Positions 1 to 10,748 of a stretch of DNA of 64,000 bases are shown here, in pieces (the stretch's first letter is position 1; each line of letters starts with the position of its first letter). The translations under genes and the position numbers were made by a program. This stretch comes from Cerrena zonata (taxonomy: Eukaryota; Basidiomycota; Agaricomycetes; Polyporales; Cerrenaceae). The notes beneath the pieces were generated by a model. The model searched no databases, was not told where the DNA came from, and saw only the letters and a program-made list of their open reading frames with translations. The DNA lies in contig JASBNA010000015.1 of NCBI GenBank assembly GCA_038087015.1, positions 124,001 through 188,000 on the forward strand, in the 5' to 3' direction.

Positions 1-191
1 ATGTATATATCAATAGATTACTAGCTTATTTTGCATCCAGAGTACTAAGATTGACAAACGTTGATTTTCTGCGTAGTTTTTAATAATTTTTTTCGCTGAT
101 TTTTTTTTTTTTTTTAATCAAATTTTTACTTATTTCTTTATCTTCGGCGGACATCAATATAAATCTATTAAAGTAAAGAACCAGTCAAAAC

Positions 192-1304
192 ATGGCTTCC
201 CAAAGCAAAAATGTGTTGACTCCGTATATAAAGTCACTTCTTTTGAATCCTCCTAATCTTTCCCCCGCCGACTTAGAAACTGTTTTGAGGTACATGTTCA
301 AAGGTATTCCATCTACTGTTCAAATGGCCTCTTTTTTAACTGCATTACGATTAAGAGGTTTAGACCATGATCCTAAGTATATAGCTGCTGCTGCTCAAGT
401 GTTGATTGAATTCGCATCTAAAGTAGACCCGGAATCACTTCATTTAGAAGGTTATATCGATATAGTGGGGACTGGGGGTGATGGTCAAAATACTTTTAAT
501 GTCTCGACATCATCAGCCATTGTTGCATCTGGTATGGGATTAAGAGTATGCAAACACGGTGGGAAGGCATCTACCTCTACATCGGGATCGGGAGATCTTT
601 TGAAGTGTTTGGGTGTGGATCTTTCGTCTGTTAATTCTACTACAACCGCCGATATTGTGAAAAAGACTAACTTTTGCTTTTTGTTTGCTCCTTCATTTCA
701 CCCAGTAATGGGTAAGGTAGCCTCTATAAGAGCTGAATTGGGTATTCCTACCATCTTTAATATCTTGGGTCCTTTAATCAACCCTATGCCCTTAAGAGCA
801 AGAATATTGGGGGTTTACAGTGAGAATATTGGTGAGTCATACGCACAAGCAGTATCGGAAATGGTCAAATCAAGCAAACACCATGAAAGAACAATGATTG
901 TTCATGGTAAGATTGGATTGGATGAGATTTCACCAGTTGGTTTTACTAAGTGCTGGATAATCGATAAAGACGGGGATATAACCATAAATTATATTTCACC
1001 AAAAGATTTCGATTTACCAGACCACAACATTGACACGGTTAAATCGGGTACCCCCGAGGAAAACGCTAAAACTTTGCTTCACATTTTACGTCAAGATCAT
1101 GAAGATTTCAAAATTAAAGATTCTGGTAATCATCCAATTGTTGACTACATTCTTTTAAATAGTGCAGCACTTGCAGTAGTCTCTGGTCTTTGCACTTCTT
1201 GGGTCGAAGGGGTTGAACTCGCTAAGGAATCCATACGAAGTGGTGCTGCAAATTCAGAATTGGAAAGTTTCAAAGCGGCCATTCTGGACTTGCCAGAGAT
1301 TTAA
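192..1304 (+). CDS. TRP4: Anthranilate phosphoribosyltransferase
   Basis: This enzyme transfers the phosphoribosyl group of PRPP to anthranilate, the second committed step of tryptophan synthesis, in the cytosol. The 370-residue protein shows the helical N-terminal domain (about 10-80), the PRPP-binding GTGGDG motif at residues 93-98 followed by NTFNVST, and KHG at 121-123, all hallmarks of the TrpD family. Length is normal for yeast enzymes (about 380). The ATG at 192 is the first in frame, about 10 bases after an A-rich leader, and needs no intron. I looked for a Gcn4 site (TGACTC) in the 191 bases upstream and did not see one; only a T-tract is present there. SPC110-like follows on the same strand 236 bp downstream. 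Identification is from family motifs and is secure. Confidence 0.95.
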   Translation: MASQSKNVLTPYIKSLLLNPPNLSPADLETVLRYMFKGIPSTVQMASFLTALRLRGLDHDPKYIAAAAQVLIEFASKVDPESLHLEGYIDIVGTGGDGQNTFNVSTSSAIVASGMGLRVCKHGGKASTSTSGSGDLLKCLGVDLSSVNSTTTADIVKKTNFCFLFAPSFHPVMGKVASIRAELGIPTIFNILGPLINPMPLRARILGVYSENIGESYAQAVSEMVKSSKHHERTMIVHGKIGLDEISPVGFTKCWIIDKDGDITINYISPKDFDLPDHNIDTVKSGTPEENAKTLLHILRQDHEDFKIKDSGNHPIVDYILLNSAALAVVSGLCTSWVEGVELAKESIRSGAANSELESFKAAILDLPEI

Positions 1305-1540
1305 TAGACCTTCTGTATATAATGTAAATTAATATATATATTTAACTATTGTTATTGGTGTATGGATCTTTTCTGCTACAATTTGTGGTCGCGTCCGGTT
1401 TTGTTTTTATTTCAAAAGATATTTTGATAATGATGAGATTTAAAATATAAACAACAGTTCTTTAAATCTATTTCTTTTAGAGCAGTTTAGTTGAAGTTGT
1501 TTCAAGCCGGTCACAGCAGAGTGCATTATATCGATTTGAA

Positions 1541-4500
1541 ATGTTCTCACTACAAAATCTAATAGGAACCCCACTGGGATCCAACAATAAAAGGAAGAAT
1601 GGATATGAATTTACTCCCATTGGTAATAGATCGCGTAATCCTAACTCTAATCATCTTCAGACTAACGATAATGCTATGAATAGAGGGCAAGCACGTTATG
1701 AATCTCAAAATATGGCCCAGGACAAACTAGACGATCAAAGCATTATGGACTCAACATTTGATGACACCATTGATAATTTGAATAATACCACTCTTACAGG
1801 ATTAGTCGCTCAAGCAAGATCCAAAGCTCCTCCATCATCCAAAAATGCAAACAGCTTCCCCAATGCGTTTGGACAGTCAAATCTTGTCGATGGTGGAATG
1901 CACTCAATCAAAGAACAGCAAAATGAAATGAACAGACTTCATACTGAAAACTATAATTTGAAAATAGAACTAGCGACTTTGAATAAGTTTTTAAAGCAAA
2001 CACCAGAAGAACAACGAGAGTTGGCTACTCAAAATATCGATTTAAAGCAGCAAATGTTGGAAATTATAAGACAAAATAAAGAATTGCAATCAACCGTAAA
2101 GGAATATGAATTTCAGTCTAATAAGGAAAATGTTTCGGAAAGTGGTCAGAACGATTTTGTTAACTCTATTAAAATACAATATAAAGAAATAATACAGGAA
2201 AAAGATGATCAACTCACCCAATATGAAAACCAAATAGAAACTCTAAGACTACAATTAGAACAACAAACCAAAGATAAACGAATCCCAGATGAAATTCTTG
2301 AAAGGCTTGAATTTTTACAAGTTGATAACCAAAGCTTGAGAAGAAAAATCGATGATATTACCGCCGATCTGAAAAATATACCGCAGGATGTAATTATACG
2401 GCTAAATGAAGCCAATGAACAAAATCGTTCTTTGCAAAAGCAACTTGAAAACTTGAAGAAAAACAATGGAGGCGGTACTCTGGATTCAAACCAGTTACAA
2501 AAGGCTCAACAAAGAATCAGTGAGCTTGAATCGAAATTCAGCAATGCAAATAAGGAATTGCAAGACTTGGAATATGAACGTGATTCATTTGAGAGTTCTG
2601 TTAAGAATCTTCGTCTTCAATTACAAGATAAAATGTCAGAGTTGACCTCTACTGAGAACGAGCTTAAAAGATGGAAAGATAAATACCAGTCAATAAACGC
2701 TGAGTATGACGGATTTACTGCCTCCAGGAATGATAACTTATCCAAAGTAAGACACGAACTTAATGATTTGAAACAACAAAAAGACATGGAAGCCGAAAAG
2801 TTGAAAAGAGAAATGAAATATCTTCAGAAACAATTAGATGAAAAGACTCAAGAAGAATCTCATTTACGAACTGAATTGAAGCGTTTGATTGATTCAGGCA
2901 ATTCTGCATCGAATAAATCTGCTGAAATCGAAGTCTATCAATCTCAAATCAATACTTTAAGGTCTAAGGAAGCAAGATTGTCTCTTGAGAATAAACAAAT
3001 TAGAGATGAATTAGCAGAATTGCAGGATCAAGCATATCAAGTTAATGTGAATGCAAGTAGGCTTCATATGTTTCAGAAAGAGAATGAAGAACTCCATGAT
3101 AGACTTAATTATTATGAAAAGGAATATGGAATGGCACAAGAAGCTTTGGAAAGTGCTGAACATGATCTTGAAAACTTTAATAGTAACAAATTAAGGTTGG
3201 AAACGAGACTTCATAGTTTGGAAAGAGATAACGAAGACCTTTTGAGTAGATTGAAAAATATGACTAAATCTTCAACTGATTCAGCCCTTCCAGAACTAAG
3301 AGACCATTCCAAAAAACGAGATGAACATGAAAAGCAAAGTTTAATTGAGGAAATTGATGATTTGAGATTTCAAGTCAAGAGACTACAAAAAGAATTGGAT
3401 TTTGAAAAAACTAATAAGGACATACCAAATCCTAACGTTTCATATCTTGAAGTAGAATACCAAAAGATTTCGAAAGAGAAAAACCAATTAAGATTGTCAA
3501 ATGATGAACAAGAAATTGAAATTCGGGAATTCAAGTCGAAATGTAACAAATTACAAGCAACAATAGAAGACAAAGAATCTCTTATTGAATCTCTTGAGTC
3601 TAGAGTCAGAGAACTCAATAAGCAGATGAAATTATCCACGCTTGATGGAAACGATAATAAAGATGAACTATTGAAATTGAAAAATCACTATGAGTCAAAA
3701 TCAAGAGAATTAGAAGCAGAATTCGGAAGACTTGAAAATGATTATAGAGATCAAATAGCATATTATAAAGATAGAGTTAATTCAATGATAGATCAACAAC
3801 TTGAAGGTGATTATCATAAAAGAAGCATGGAAGTTCCTTCTATTTCACCACTCACTACTTTATTGGAGCAGCAATTGGATCGTGCAAGAGATTTAAATAA
3901 TGATCTTTCAAAGAAGTTATCTGAAGCCTTAAGTAAAGAAGAAACATTCTCAACACAAATTAAGGCATTAAACTCAAGTGTGGAAGAATTTACGCTGAGA
4001 AGTGAAAAATTACAAAAAGAGAAAGTCCAAACTCGAAGAATTAGTTTCAGAATTAAAGATTGACAGTCAAGCATTGGAAGCTGAAAATAACAGATTGGAG
4101 TTGAAGTCAAAAAACTTTGGCCAATGAGCTTAATACCTCTTTCAAGCATTGCACCAAATTGGCATCCAAGCTAAATGACCTTGATATTTATGGCAATAAA
4201 GCTTCTGCCATTAAGGAAGACGATATAATCAGGGCACAGAGGAAATAACGCTTATTTGAAAAAACAAATCGATCAACTTACTCAAAAAATGTCTTCAGCA
4301 AGTGTTTCCGCTACTTCAGCATCTAAATCGACCTTTATCAGACGAGCTCAAATTAGCAAAACATCAATTGCAGTTTTATAAAGCAGTTTTTCACGATATT
4401 AATCTTAAGTCTAATGATTTAAGTTTGATGAATGATTTCATGATGAAGTCTATCAAGAACTCGAATCAATCTATCAAAAATGAATTAGTTAAATTAGCAC

Positions 4501-4706
4501 ATTGTGGGATTTACCCTGATTACTCTTCTATAGAATTGCAAAGGTTGAAGAACGGTGGTAAGGTTTCTTTTAGAATCGTTGCTCAATTCGTATTGGCAAT
4601 GGTAAAGATAAAGAGAAGAAGTGAAAAAGCGGAGCTTAGAAGAATGAAACTTGCTGAATTGAAGAATGAAATTGAAAAAGATAAAATCACCCTTCTTGCC
4701 AGTTAA
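1541..4706 (+). CDS. SPC110: Spindle pole body core protein, Spc110/Pcp1 type (reading frame broken by four 1-base insertions)
   Basis: This is a long coiled-coil protein that would tether gamma-tubulin complexes to the inner plaque of the spindle pole body. The start MFSLQNLIGTPLG is followed by a basic, Asn-rich head and a CM1-like segment (residues about 125-175, with LHTENYNLKIELATLNKFL), known to contact gamma-tubulin complexes. Heptad coiled coil follows to about residue 940. The last 60 residues resemble a PACT/calmodulin-binding tail (FRIVAQFVLAMVKIKRR). The frame stops at 4063, but homology-like coiled coil continues through three more frame changes. The four breaks lie near 4019-4023 (A run), 4109-4114 (A6), 4240-4250 and 4331-4335 (T3). 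Each is explained by one extra base, and removing four bases gives 1,053 codons exactly. I infer assembly error rather than a dead gene, since the family is essential. The symbol is by domain layout; Mto1-like is less likely. Confidence 0.75.
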
Positions 4707-4780
4707 AATGGACTTTTTACGATAACATTTTACGTTTGTATATTAATGTAAATACACAAATTAATTATTCTTAGGAAACA

Positions 4781-5527
4781 CTATCTAACAATTCTTGTAA
4801 TTGGTGTCTGTAGGTTCTTGTCGGTGGACAACTGTCTAGTTCGGCCCACTCGAGGAGTCTGTACCGAGTATATTGATTGTCCTTGTTGATAGTGAAACAG
4901 TTGATTGGCTCCGGGTTGTTGAGGAGTATGGTGAGACTGGACCTGAGCCTGGGAAGTAGATCCACCGGGTAAATTAGACTTAAGAATAAATGTATTGTTT
5001 CCTGGGCCCAAGTAATCAGAAGCAGATGTAATAGAAAGATCGCCTGCGTTTATACTATTACTTGTTATGTCTGATGGAGCCAACATATGATTAATTGCAT
5101 TCTCGGTAGCATATCCGTTTGAAAGAAACTCATTCAACGCTAAAGTATCTGAAGTGGTCAACTCATCCATAGGATTTGTCAGCTTGGTGTTAATAGACTT
5201 TAAGATTGTTTTATCTGACTGTTTATGTAACGAGCTTGATTCCTTAATGAATTTATCATATATCCCTAAATCAGTCCACACTTTTTCTTTTAATAAACTT
5301 CTGTTCTTATAAACTTTTGCGCCAAAAGTTGATGAATTTATTGGAATACCACCATCCTCTTCATCTTCTAGTAGGAATTGGGGAAATAGACTCGAAGTGG
5401 CCTCGAACAAACCTTGTGTATCGATATCATCAAATGGTATTGGATCATCTTGCCATTTCTCCATATAAAGAACTTGATTAAGATCGTCCATATGAACGTA
5501 AGTAAATGTTGAGTCTCTATATGACAT
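4781..5527 (-). CDS. Unrecognised acidic protein, 248 aa
   Basis: I do not recognise this gene. The frame is open to 5578, but it begins with GTG and has no ATG before 5527, so I start at MSYRDSTFTYVHMDDL. The N-terminal 75 residues are acidic (KWQDDPIPFDDIDTQG and LLEDEEDG). A middle part with ELTTSDTLALNEFLSNGY looks helical. The C-terminal third is Gln/Pro-rich and ends in a basic tail finishing TPITRIVR. There is no membrane segment and no catalytic motif. It converges on SPC110-like (75 bp between stops) and sits 221 bp downstream of the RPO31 stop on the same strand. The layout, an acidic folded head with a low-complexity Q/P tail, suits a nuclear adaptor, but that is only a guess. Confidence 0.6.
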   Translation of the reverse strand: MSYRDSTFTYVHMDDLNQVLYMEKWQDDPIPFDDIDTQGLFEATSSLFPQFLLEDEEDGGIPINSSTFGAKVYKNRSLLKEKVWTDLGIYDKFIKESSSLHKQSDKTILKSINTKLTNPMDELTTSDTLALNEFLSNGYATENAINHMLAPSDITSNSINAGDLSITSASDYLGPGNNTFILKSNLPGGSTSQAQVQSHHTPQQPGANQLFHYQQGQSIYSVQTPRVGRTRQLSTDKNLQTPITRIVR

Positions 5528-5747
5528 TATAGAGGACTCGTATTTGAGCTTTGTATCTGATAGTTGAATGTAATTCACTTCTAACTCAATCGTGCTGCTC
5601 GTTGTTGCTTCTTTTCATAGAATGGTTTTTTTTGTTTTTTTCGTTTTCACAAATCGGTGCACGCTGCTGCAAAATTACGAATTTTTAAACATATGACTTA
5701 TTTATATTAATATTTACTATGATACCATTATTATACAATTATATATA

Positions 5748-8700
5748 TTATGCAGCAGCTGAGACTTTACATAAGCCTTCAAACATAGTTGGTTTAGGTT
5801 TGAAACGATTCTTATCATAGTTTGAAGTCTTAACTAATTTGAATGCACCAGTACCAATACTCATGGTTTGACCTAAAATGATACATTCAGAAACACCTTC
5901 GATTTGATCCATCTTCATGTAGAAAGATGCATCGAATAAATGATCAGTGGTTTTTTCGAAAGATGCCAATTGTAATACAGAGTCCCTCATTTTACTTAAA
6001 CCAAATCTTGTAATACCAAGAACTTCACCTTTATAAGTCATGACATCACCCAACAATTGAATATGACGAGGATCAACACTCATACCATGACCACTCATGG
6101 TGTTATCGATTTCTCTGACAATAGATGATCTAGCGGCCTCAATACCCAAAACTTCGTATATTTCAAGAACATGATTGGTAGTAGTTTGCTCTCCGACAAT
6201 ACCGTCGGTACACATAACATCTTTCAAGCCATAACCTTCAACTAACAATTCTCTCTTATTATCATCTTTGATATTAATAACTGCACGAGAAATATTTGGG
6301 AACCCCTTGATGACGATATCTGGCAATTGTCTCTTTAATTGTTGCATTCTGAAAAACAAGGAGTTATTTGCGTCAGAACTCTTATAATCAGATGATAAAG
6401 TCTTAGCCAAACTTTCACTCTTTGACTCACGAAGAGTTACCAAGACATTGATTTTATCTTTACCAGTAATAGAAACGTCACTTTGTGATATTTTCAATTT
6501 TGGTGCGTTTACAATGGCATGAGCAATACTATCAATTGAGAGCTCTAATTGTAATTTTTCAATTGTCTTCATATCAATCTTAAGAGATAAGTATGCCATT
6601 TCATTTTTATAAACATCTTCAATATAGTATGCAACATCTTTTAATGTGGTCTTCTCAACTCTACCCTTAACCACACGAGCAGCAATTTCATCTTCACTGT
6701 TAACTAAAACAGAATTGATAATTGGTGTCGAGATAACTTTAGAAGCATTGATAATTTCCTTAATACGAGGAACACCCAATGTAACATTCATAGAGGCAAC
6801 ACCGGCAAAATGGAAAGTCTTTAAAGTCATTTGAGTACCTGGCTCCCCAATAGAATGAGCACCAATAGCACCAACCGCAGTACCTGGTTCAACCTTAGCT
6901 TTAGAATATTTCAACATACATTGTTTCAAAAATGCTTCTATTGACTTTGATGAAATCTTCAAAAGTTGGTTGACAGCATTTACTTGTAGGTCTTCGTCAT
7001 CGATTATCATGTTGTCTTCTGAAGGTTTTGTAAAGAATGGCTTCAAAAATTTACGTTCACGGATTTGAGCAAGTTGAGTAGCCTTCTTTGTGGTAAATTC
7101 CCTGATAGATTTATAGAATGAACGTTCTGCATCGTGCTGGTCAATATATTCAATTTTATCAGAGTCTTCTAAAGGTACAATCTTACCAACATTATCATAT
7201 CTGACTAACGCTTCTTCCGAAGGAACTAAAATCGAATCTACCAATTCTATTATTTCATATGGTAAAAGACCAATTTCGTTTTTATCAAAAGTCACATTAA
7301 AAGCATGATCCCACTCACGGGCGAAATTAACAGGTTTTGCATCACCTTCCATATCGAAAGGATCTAAACCATCATCACCATAAGTGAATTGAACAATACC
7401 GTTTGAAGAATTACGAACAGTGTTATCATATTGGGCAGATAAATCTTCTAAGGACTTCATCAATCTTCTAGACATATAACCGGTCTCTGCTGTCTTAACG
7501 GCAGTATCAACTAAACCTTCTCTACCAGAAATAGCGTGGAACAAAAATTCTGGTGGGGTCAAACCACTGAAGAAAGAGTTACGAACAAAACCCTTTGATT
7601 GAGGAGTTTTAGAATTTTTAGTGAAATGAGGTAAAGATCTATCTTGGAAACCATCTGGAACTCTGTTCCCAGAAATAATTTGTTGACCAACGACAGCCAC
7701 CATTTGTGAAACATTTAAAGTAGACCCTTTAGAACCACAGGTTGCCATAATCAATGGAGCATTTAAAGAGTCTAACTCTTTGATACACACATCCCCGACT
7801 TGCTCTCTAACCTTGGATAACAAACCACCGATTTTAGCTTCTAAAGTTTGTTCTTCATTACAACCAGGTTGAGTTTCTAATTTACCTCTATTATATAAAT
7901 CAATCAATTCATCACACTTAAGATAAGCTGCTTCGACCATCAATTCTTTCTTCTTTTTTAAATCACTACCAGGAGTAACATCATTGATACCAATAGAAAA
8001 CCCTCTATTACCGAGATATCTGGCACATAATTTGGCCATACGATTCATTGCAATGGCTGCTGCGTCAGGACCATAATCACGCAATATGGTATAGAATACT
8101 GAATGCTTTTTACCATCACCTAAAGTAGATTTATCCATGACACCACTTAAAATGTTTGAGCCTCGGATAATGACATAACCATCGTTAGGTGACATTTCAT
8201 TTGGTAGCCCTTTTGGAGGAGGAATATAAGTTTTGTTTTTAGCGTCTAGATTAATAACGACGTTTGATTTCTTGTTTGGTTTAATTAATAAGGAGAATAC
8301 TTGTTTACCAGTCCACAACATAACAGGTTTGAAGATGGTTGGAGGTGGTATGTCAAATTGAACATCAGCGTCAGACATCATGGACAACAATTGGACCAAA
8401 CTAGCTCTGTCAAAAAAGGAGTCTTTATGGGAAATAAGATATGAACCAGTAATGAAATCTTGAGTAGCTGCAATAATTGGTTCACCAGATTTTGGGGTAA
8501 GCAAGTTATTTTTGACACCCATTAAATTGATAGCTTCAGCTCTTGCCTCTTCAGTTTGAGGAACATGCAAATTCATTTCGTCACCATCAAAATCAGCATT
8601 ATATGGAGTACATACACATTCATTAAGACGAAAGGTTCTCCAAGGTCTGATCTTTGCATAATGTGATAAAATGGATAATCTATGTAAAGAGGGTTGTCTA

Positions 8701-10118
8701 TTGAATAAAACGACATCACCATCTTCAATATGTCTTTCAACAACATCACCGATTTGTAAATTTTTGGATAATTTAGCACGATCACCAAATCTTAAATTTC
8801 TTTTAGCAACTTCATTCTGTCTCATAAGGTAATTAGCACCAGGATGAACATTGGGACCGTTTAAAATTAATTTTTGTAATTTTGACTTGTTGTAACGGGT
8901 ACATTTCTCTGGATAAGTTAAAACTTTAGCGACACGATCTGGAACAGCCACTTCATCAATTCTTAAATTAGGGTCAGGAGAAATAACAGTTCTACCTGAA
9001 AAATCCACTCTTTTACCCGATAAATTACCTCTGAAACGACCTTGTTTACCTTTTAATCTTTGACAAAACCCTCTTATTGGTTTTGCAGCTTTGGAACCAC
9101 CACCACCAGCACTTGGGAGTAGCGCGGGATTAGCTGAATCTGAATTTATATACATGGCGACCGATAATTGCAAATAATCCCACTGTTCCATTAAATTATT
9201 GATTGAAATACCCTTTTCGATACCGGCTTTAATCAAAGATGAAGTCCAGACAACTTCAGTTAATTTGACCGTTAAATCATCTTCATTGGATTGGGCATCC
9301 ATCATAACTGATGGTCTGATACAAACAGGTGGAGCAGGTAAATATCTCCATATATATGTTTCAGGTCTACCACCTCTTGCCGGATCTATCCCGAATAATT
9401 CACAATCGGAGGGAGAAATTTGTTTGAAAAGGTTTAAAACTTTCAAAGGATTTAAATCATCATGAACTCTTTTAATAAATTTTTCCAATTCTGGATTTCT
9501 CAAAAACACTTCGTCAAATTCTTTATCCCAAAGTTCTTTTTCAGGAGTAGCCTTTTTACCAATCCAACGGAAAGTATCATGAACAATTTTAAGTGCAGCT
9601 GGACCTGCACCACTTGCCGCCTTTTTGACAACCCCATTCACATGATTACATTTCAAACATCTTCTTTGTTTTTTACATTGTTCCAATACTTTTTTCAATA
9701 TCTTCATTCTTCTTAAATTATCAATATTTGGTCTTCTTAAATCATTTAAAAAGCTTCTCTTGGACTGTTCGTCCAAAAGAACTGCTGAACAACTCTTACA
9801 AATTGACTGAAGAACTTGAATGATGGCTTTAAAATATCCCACATGGAAAACAGGTAATGCAAGTCTTATATGACCAAAATGACCATGACAGGATGCCAAG
9901 TTCCCAAAACAAGTGGCACATTCTCCTGAATTAGAAGAAACACCCATTTTAGTATCCAAAGCACCACCAACTTTAGCCGATCTATTCTTCTCTAAATCAT
10001 ATAAATCTCTAGTTTGAACCTCCACTTCGGATTGTGCAACGATATCTTTAGCAGAAAGAGCCCCAAACTCGAGACCCTTGATGCACTTGGGAGCAACATC
10101 AACAACAACCTCTTTCAT
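5748..10118 (-). CDS. RPO31: RNA polymerase III largest subunit (C160)
   Basis: This is the catalytic subunit of Pol III, which transcribes tRNA, 5S and U6 genes in the nucleus. The N-terminal clamp zinc region is present (CATCFGNLASCHGHFGH, then CKSC and CLKCNH). The catalytic NADFDGDEMN, which holds the Mg-binding aspartates, lies at about residues 506-515. Bridge-helix and trigger-loop sequence (GAIGAHSIGEPGTQMTLKTFH) and the C-terminal jaw follow. Length from the chosen start is 1,456 aa, close to the 1,460 of bakers' yeast. The open frame extends 25 codons further up to 10193, but the encoded leader is not conserved. MKEVVV at 10118 matches the known family start, so I use it. It is divergent from SEM1, with 265 bp between the two starts. 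Confidence 0.97.
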   Translation of the reverse strand: MKEVVVDVAPKCIKGLEFGALSAKDIVAQSEVEVQTRDLYDLEKNRSAKVGGALDTKMGVSSNSGECATCFGNLASCHGHFGHIRLALPVFHVGYFKAIIQVLQSICKSCSAVLLDEQSKRSFLNDLRRPNIDNLRRMKILKKVLEQCKKQRRCLKCNHVNGVVKKAASGAGPAALKIVHDTFRWIGKKATPEKELWDKEFDEVFLRNPELEKFIKRVHDDLNPLKVLNLFKQISPSDCELFGIDPARGGRPETYIWRYLPAPPVCIRPSVMMDAQSNEDDLTVKLTEVVWTSSLIKAGIEKGISINNLMEQWDYLQLSVAMYINSDSANPALLPSAGGGGSKAAKPIRGFCQRLKGKQGRFRGNLSGKRVDFSGRTVISPDPNLRIDEVAVPDRVAKVLTYPEKCTRYNKSKLQKLILNGPNVHPGANYLMRQNEVAKRNLRFGDRAKLSKNLQIGDVVERHIEDGDVVLFNRQPSLHRLSILSHYAKIRPWRTFRLNECVCTPYNADFDGDEMNLHVPQTEEARAEAINLMGVKNNLLTPKSGEPIIAATQDFITGSYLISHKDSFFDRASLVQLLSMMSDADVQFDIPPPTIFKPVMLWTGKQVFSLLIKPNKKSNVVINLDAKNKTYIPPPKGLPNEMSPNDGYVIIRGSNILSGVMDKSTLGDGKKHSVFYTILRDYGPDAAAIAMNRMAKLCARYLGNRGFSIGINDVTPGSDLKKKKELMVEAAYLKCDELIDLYNRGKLETQPGCNEEQTLEAKIGGLLSKVREQVGDVCIKELDSLNAPLIMATCGSKGSTLNVSQMVAVVGQQIISGNRVPDGFQDRSLPHFTKNSKTPQSKGFVRNSFFSGLTPPEFLFHAISGREGLVDTAVKTAETGYMSRRLMKSLEDLSAQYDNTVRNSSNGIVQFTYGDDGLDPFDMEGDAKPVNFAREWDHAFNVTFDKNEIGLLPYEIIELVDSILVPSEEALVRYDNVGKIVPLEDSDKIEYIDQHDAERSFYKSIREFTTKKATQLAQIRERKFLKPFFTKPSEDNMIIDDEDLQVNAVNQLLKISSKSIEAFLKQCMLKYSKAKVEPGTAVGAIGAHSIGEPGTQMTLKTFHFAGVASMNVTLGVPRIKEIINASKVISTPIINSVLVNSEDEIAARVVKGRVEKTTLKDVAYYIEDVYKNEMAYLSLKIDMKTIEKLQLELSIDSIAHAIVNAPKLKISQSDVSITGKDKINVLVTLRESKSESLAKTLSSDYKSSDANNSLFFRMQQLKRQLPDIVIKGFPNISRAVINIKDDNKRELLVEGYGLKDVMCTDGIVGEQTTTNHVLEIYEVLGIEAARSSIVREIDNTMSGHGMSVDPRHIQLLGDVMTYKGEVLGITRFGLSKMRDSVLQLASFEKTTDHLFDASFYMKMDQIEGVSECIILGQTMSIGTGAFKLVKTSNYDKNRFKPKPTMFEGLCKVSAAA

Positions 10119-10270
10119 AGCGGCTTTGAAGGAGACAGTCAGACTTGATACCGAATTGATTTGATGATGTTTTAAAAGGAAAAAAAAAATCAAAAAAATC
10201 GATTTTGTGAATTAAATGAAAAAAAAAAAAAAGTTTTTGAGCAGAGCACCTTATACCTCCCGGTGTGGGT

Positions 10271-10276
10271 CACGTG
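10271..10276. promoter_or_regulatory. CACGTG (Cbf1-type E-box) between RPO31 and SEM1
   Basis: TCACGTG lies in the 265-bp divergent promoter, 153 bp from the RPO31 start and 108 bp from the SEM1 start. Cbf1 binds this core in yeasts. Which gene it serves cannot be told from sequence. Confidence 0.4.
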
Positions 10277-10345
10277 TCGCGGTAGCAGCAGCTTCAATTG
10301 TCTCGTTGGAAAAAGAATTGAGATTATGAAAAGATAATCTTTTAT

Positions 10346-10354
10346 GGTGGCAAC
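10346..10354 (+). promoter_or_regulatory. PACE-like element upstream of SEM1
   Basis: GGTGGCAAC matches 8 of 9 bases of the proteasome-associated control element GGTGGCAAA bound by Rpn4 in bakers' yeast. It lies 30 bp before the SEM1 start codon, which is closer than usual. A related GTGGCAA occurs upstream of RPT5 on the other strand. Confidence 0.4.
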
Positions 10355-10383
10355 AACTACTTTAACGGAAAGCCAATTTTACA

Positions 10384-10629
10384 ATGTCCAGTCAACCAGG
10401 TGCTCAGCAGCCAACTGTTGAAGAATCAGAGAAAAAAGTTATTAAAACATTAGAGGAAGATGATGAATTTGAAGATTTCCCAGAAGATACTAAATGGACA
10501 AATGAGTCTAATCCCCAACTTTCGTCAGCCAATTTATGGGAAGAAGATTGGGATGATGATGATAATCAAGATGATTTCTCTAAGAAGTTGAGAGATGAAT
10601 TAAAGAAATCACAAAAATTATCTAATTGA
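10384..10629 (+). CDS. SEM1: Sem1/Dss1, small acidic subunit of the 26S proteasome lid and TREX-2
   Basis: This disordered acidic adaptor of 81 residues stabilises the proteasome lid (Rpn3/Rpn7) and PCI-domain partners in mRNA export. Two acidic-aromatic patches typical of Dss1 are present: DDEFEDFPEDTKW (about 26-38) and LWEEDWDDDD (about 51-60). They are followed by the short basic C-terminal helix DFSKKLRDELKK. Its length is near the 70-89 residues of relatives. It converges on RPT5, another proteasome subunit, with 119 bp between the stops, so two proteasome genes are neighbours here. Confidence 0.93.
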   Translation: MSSQPGAQQPTVEESEKKVIKTLEEDDEFEDFPEDTKWTNESNPQLSSANLWEEDWDDDDNQDDFSKKLRDELKKSQKLSN

Positions 10630-10748
10630 AAAATAGCTTTCAAAATAGTGTATATTAGTATTACAAAAGATAAATTGCATAAAAATTTCTACAAGAGATA
10701 CATTAAATGTAGACGTGAATTTAAATTTTTTTTATTATACATGATATA

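Noticed and set aside
10119..10193. N-terminal extension of RPO31 by 25 codons
   Set aside because: The extension is Phe-rich, encoded by A/T runs, and the family starts at MKEVVV.
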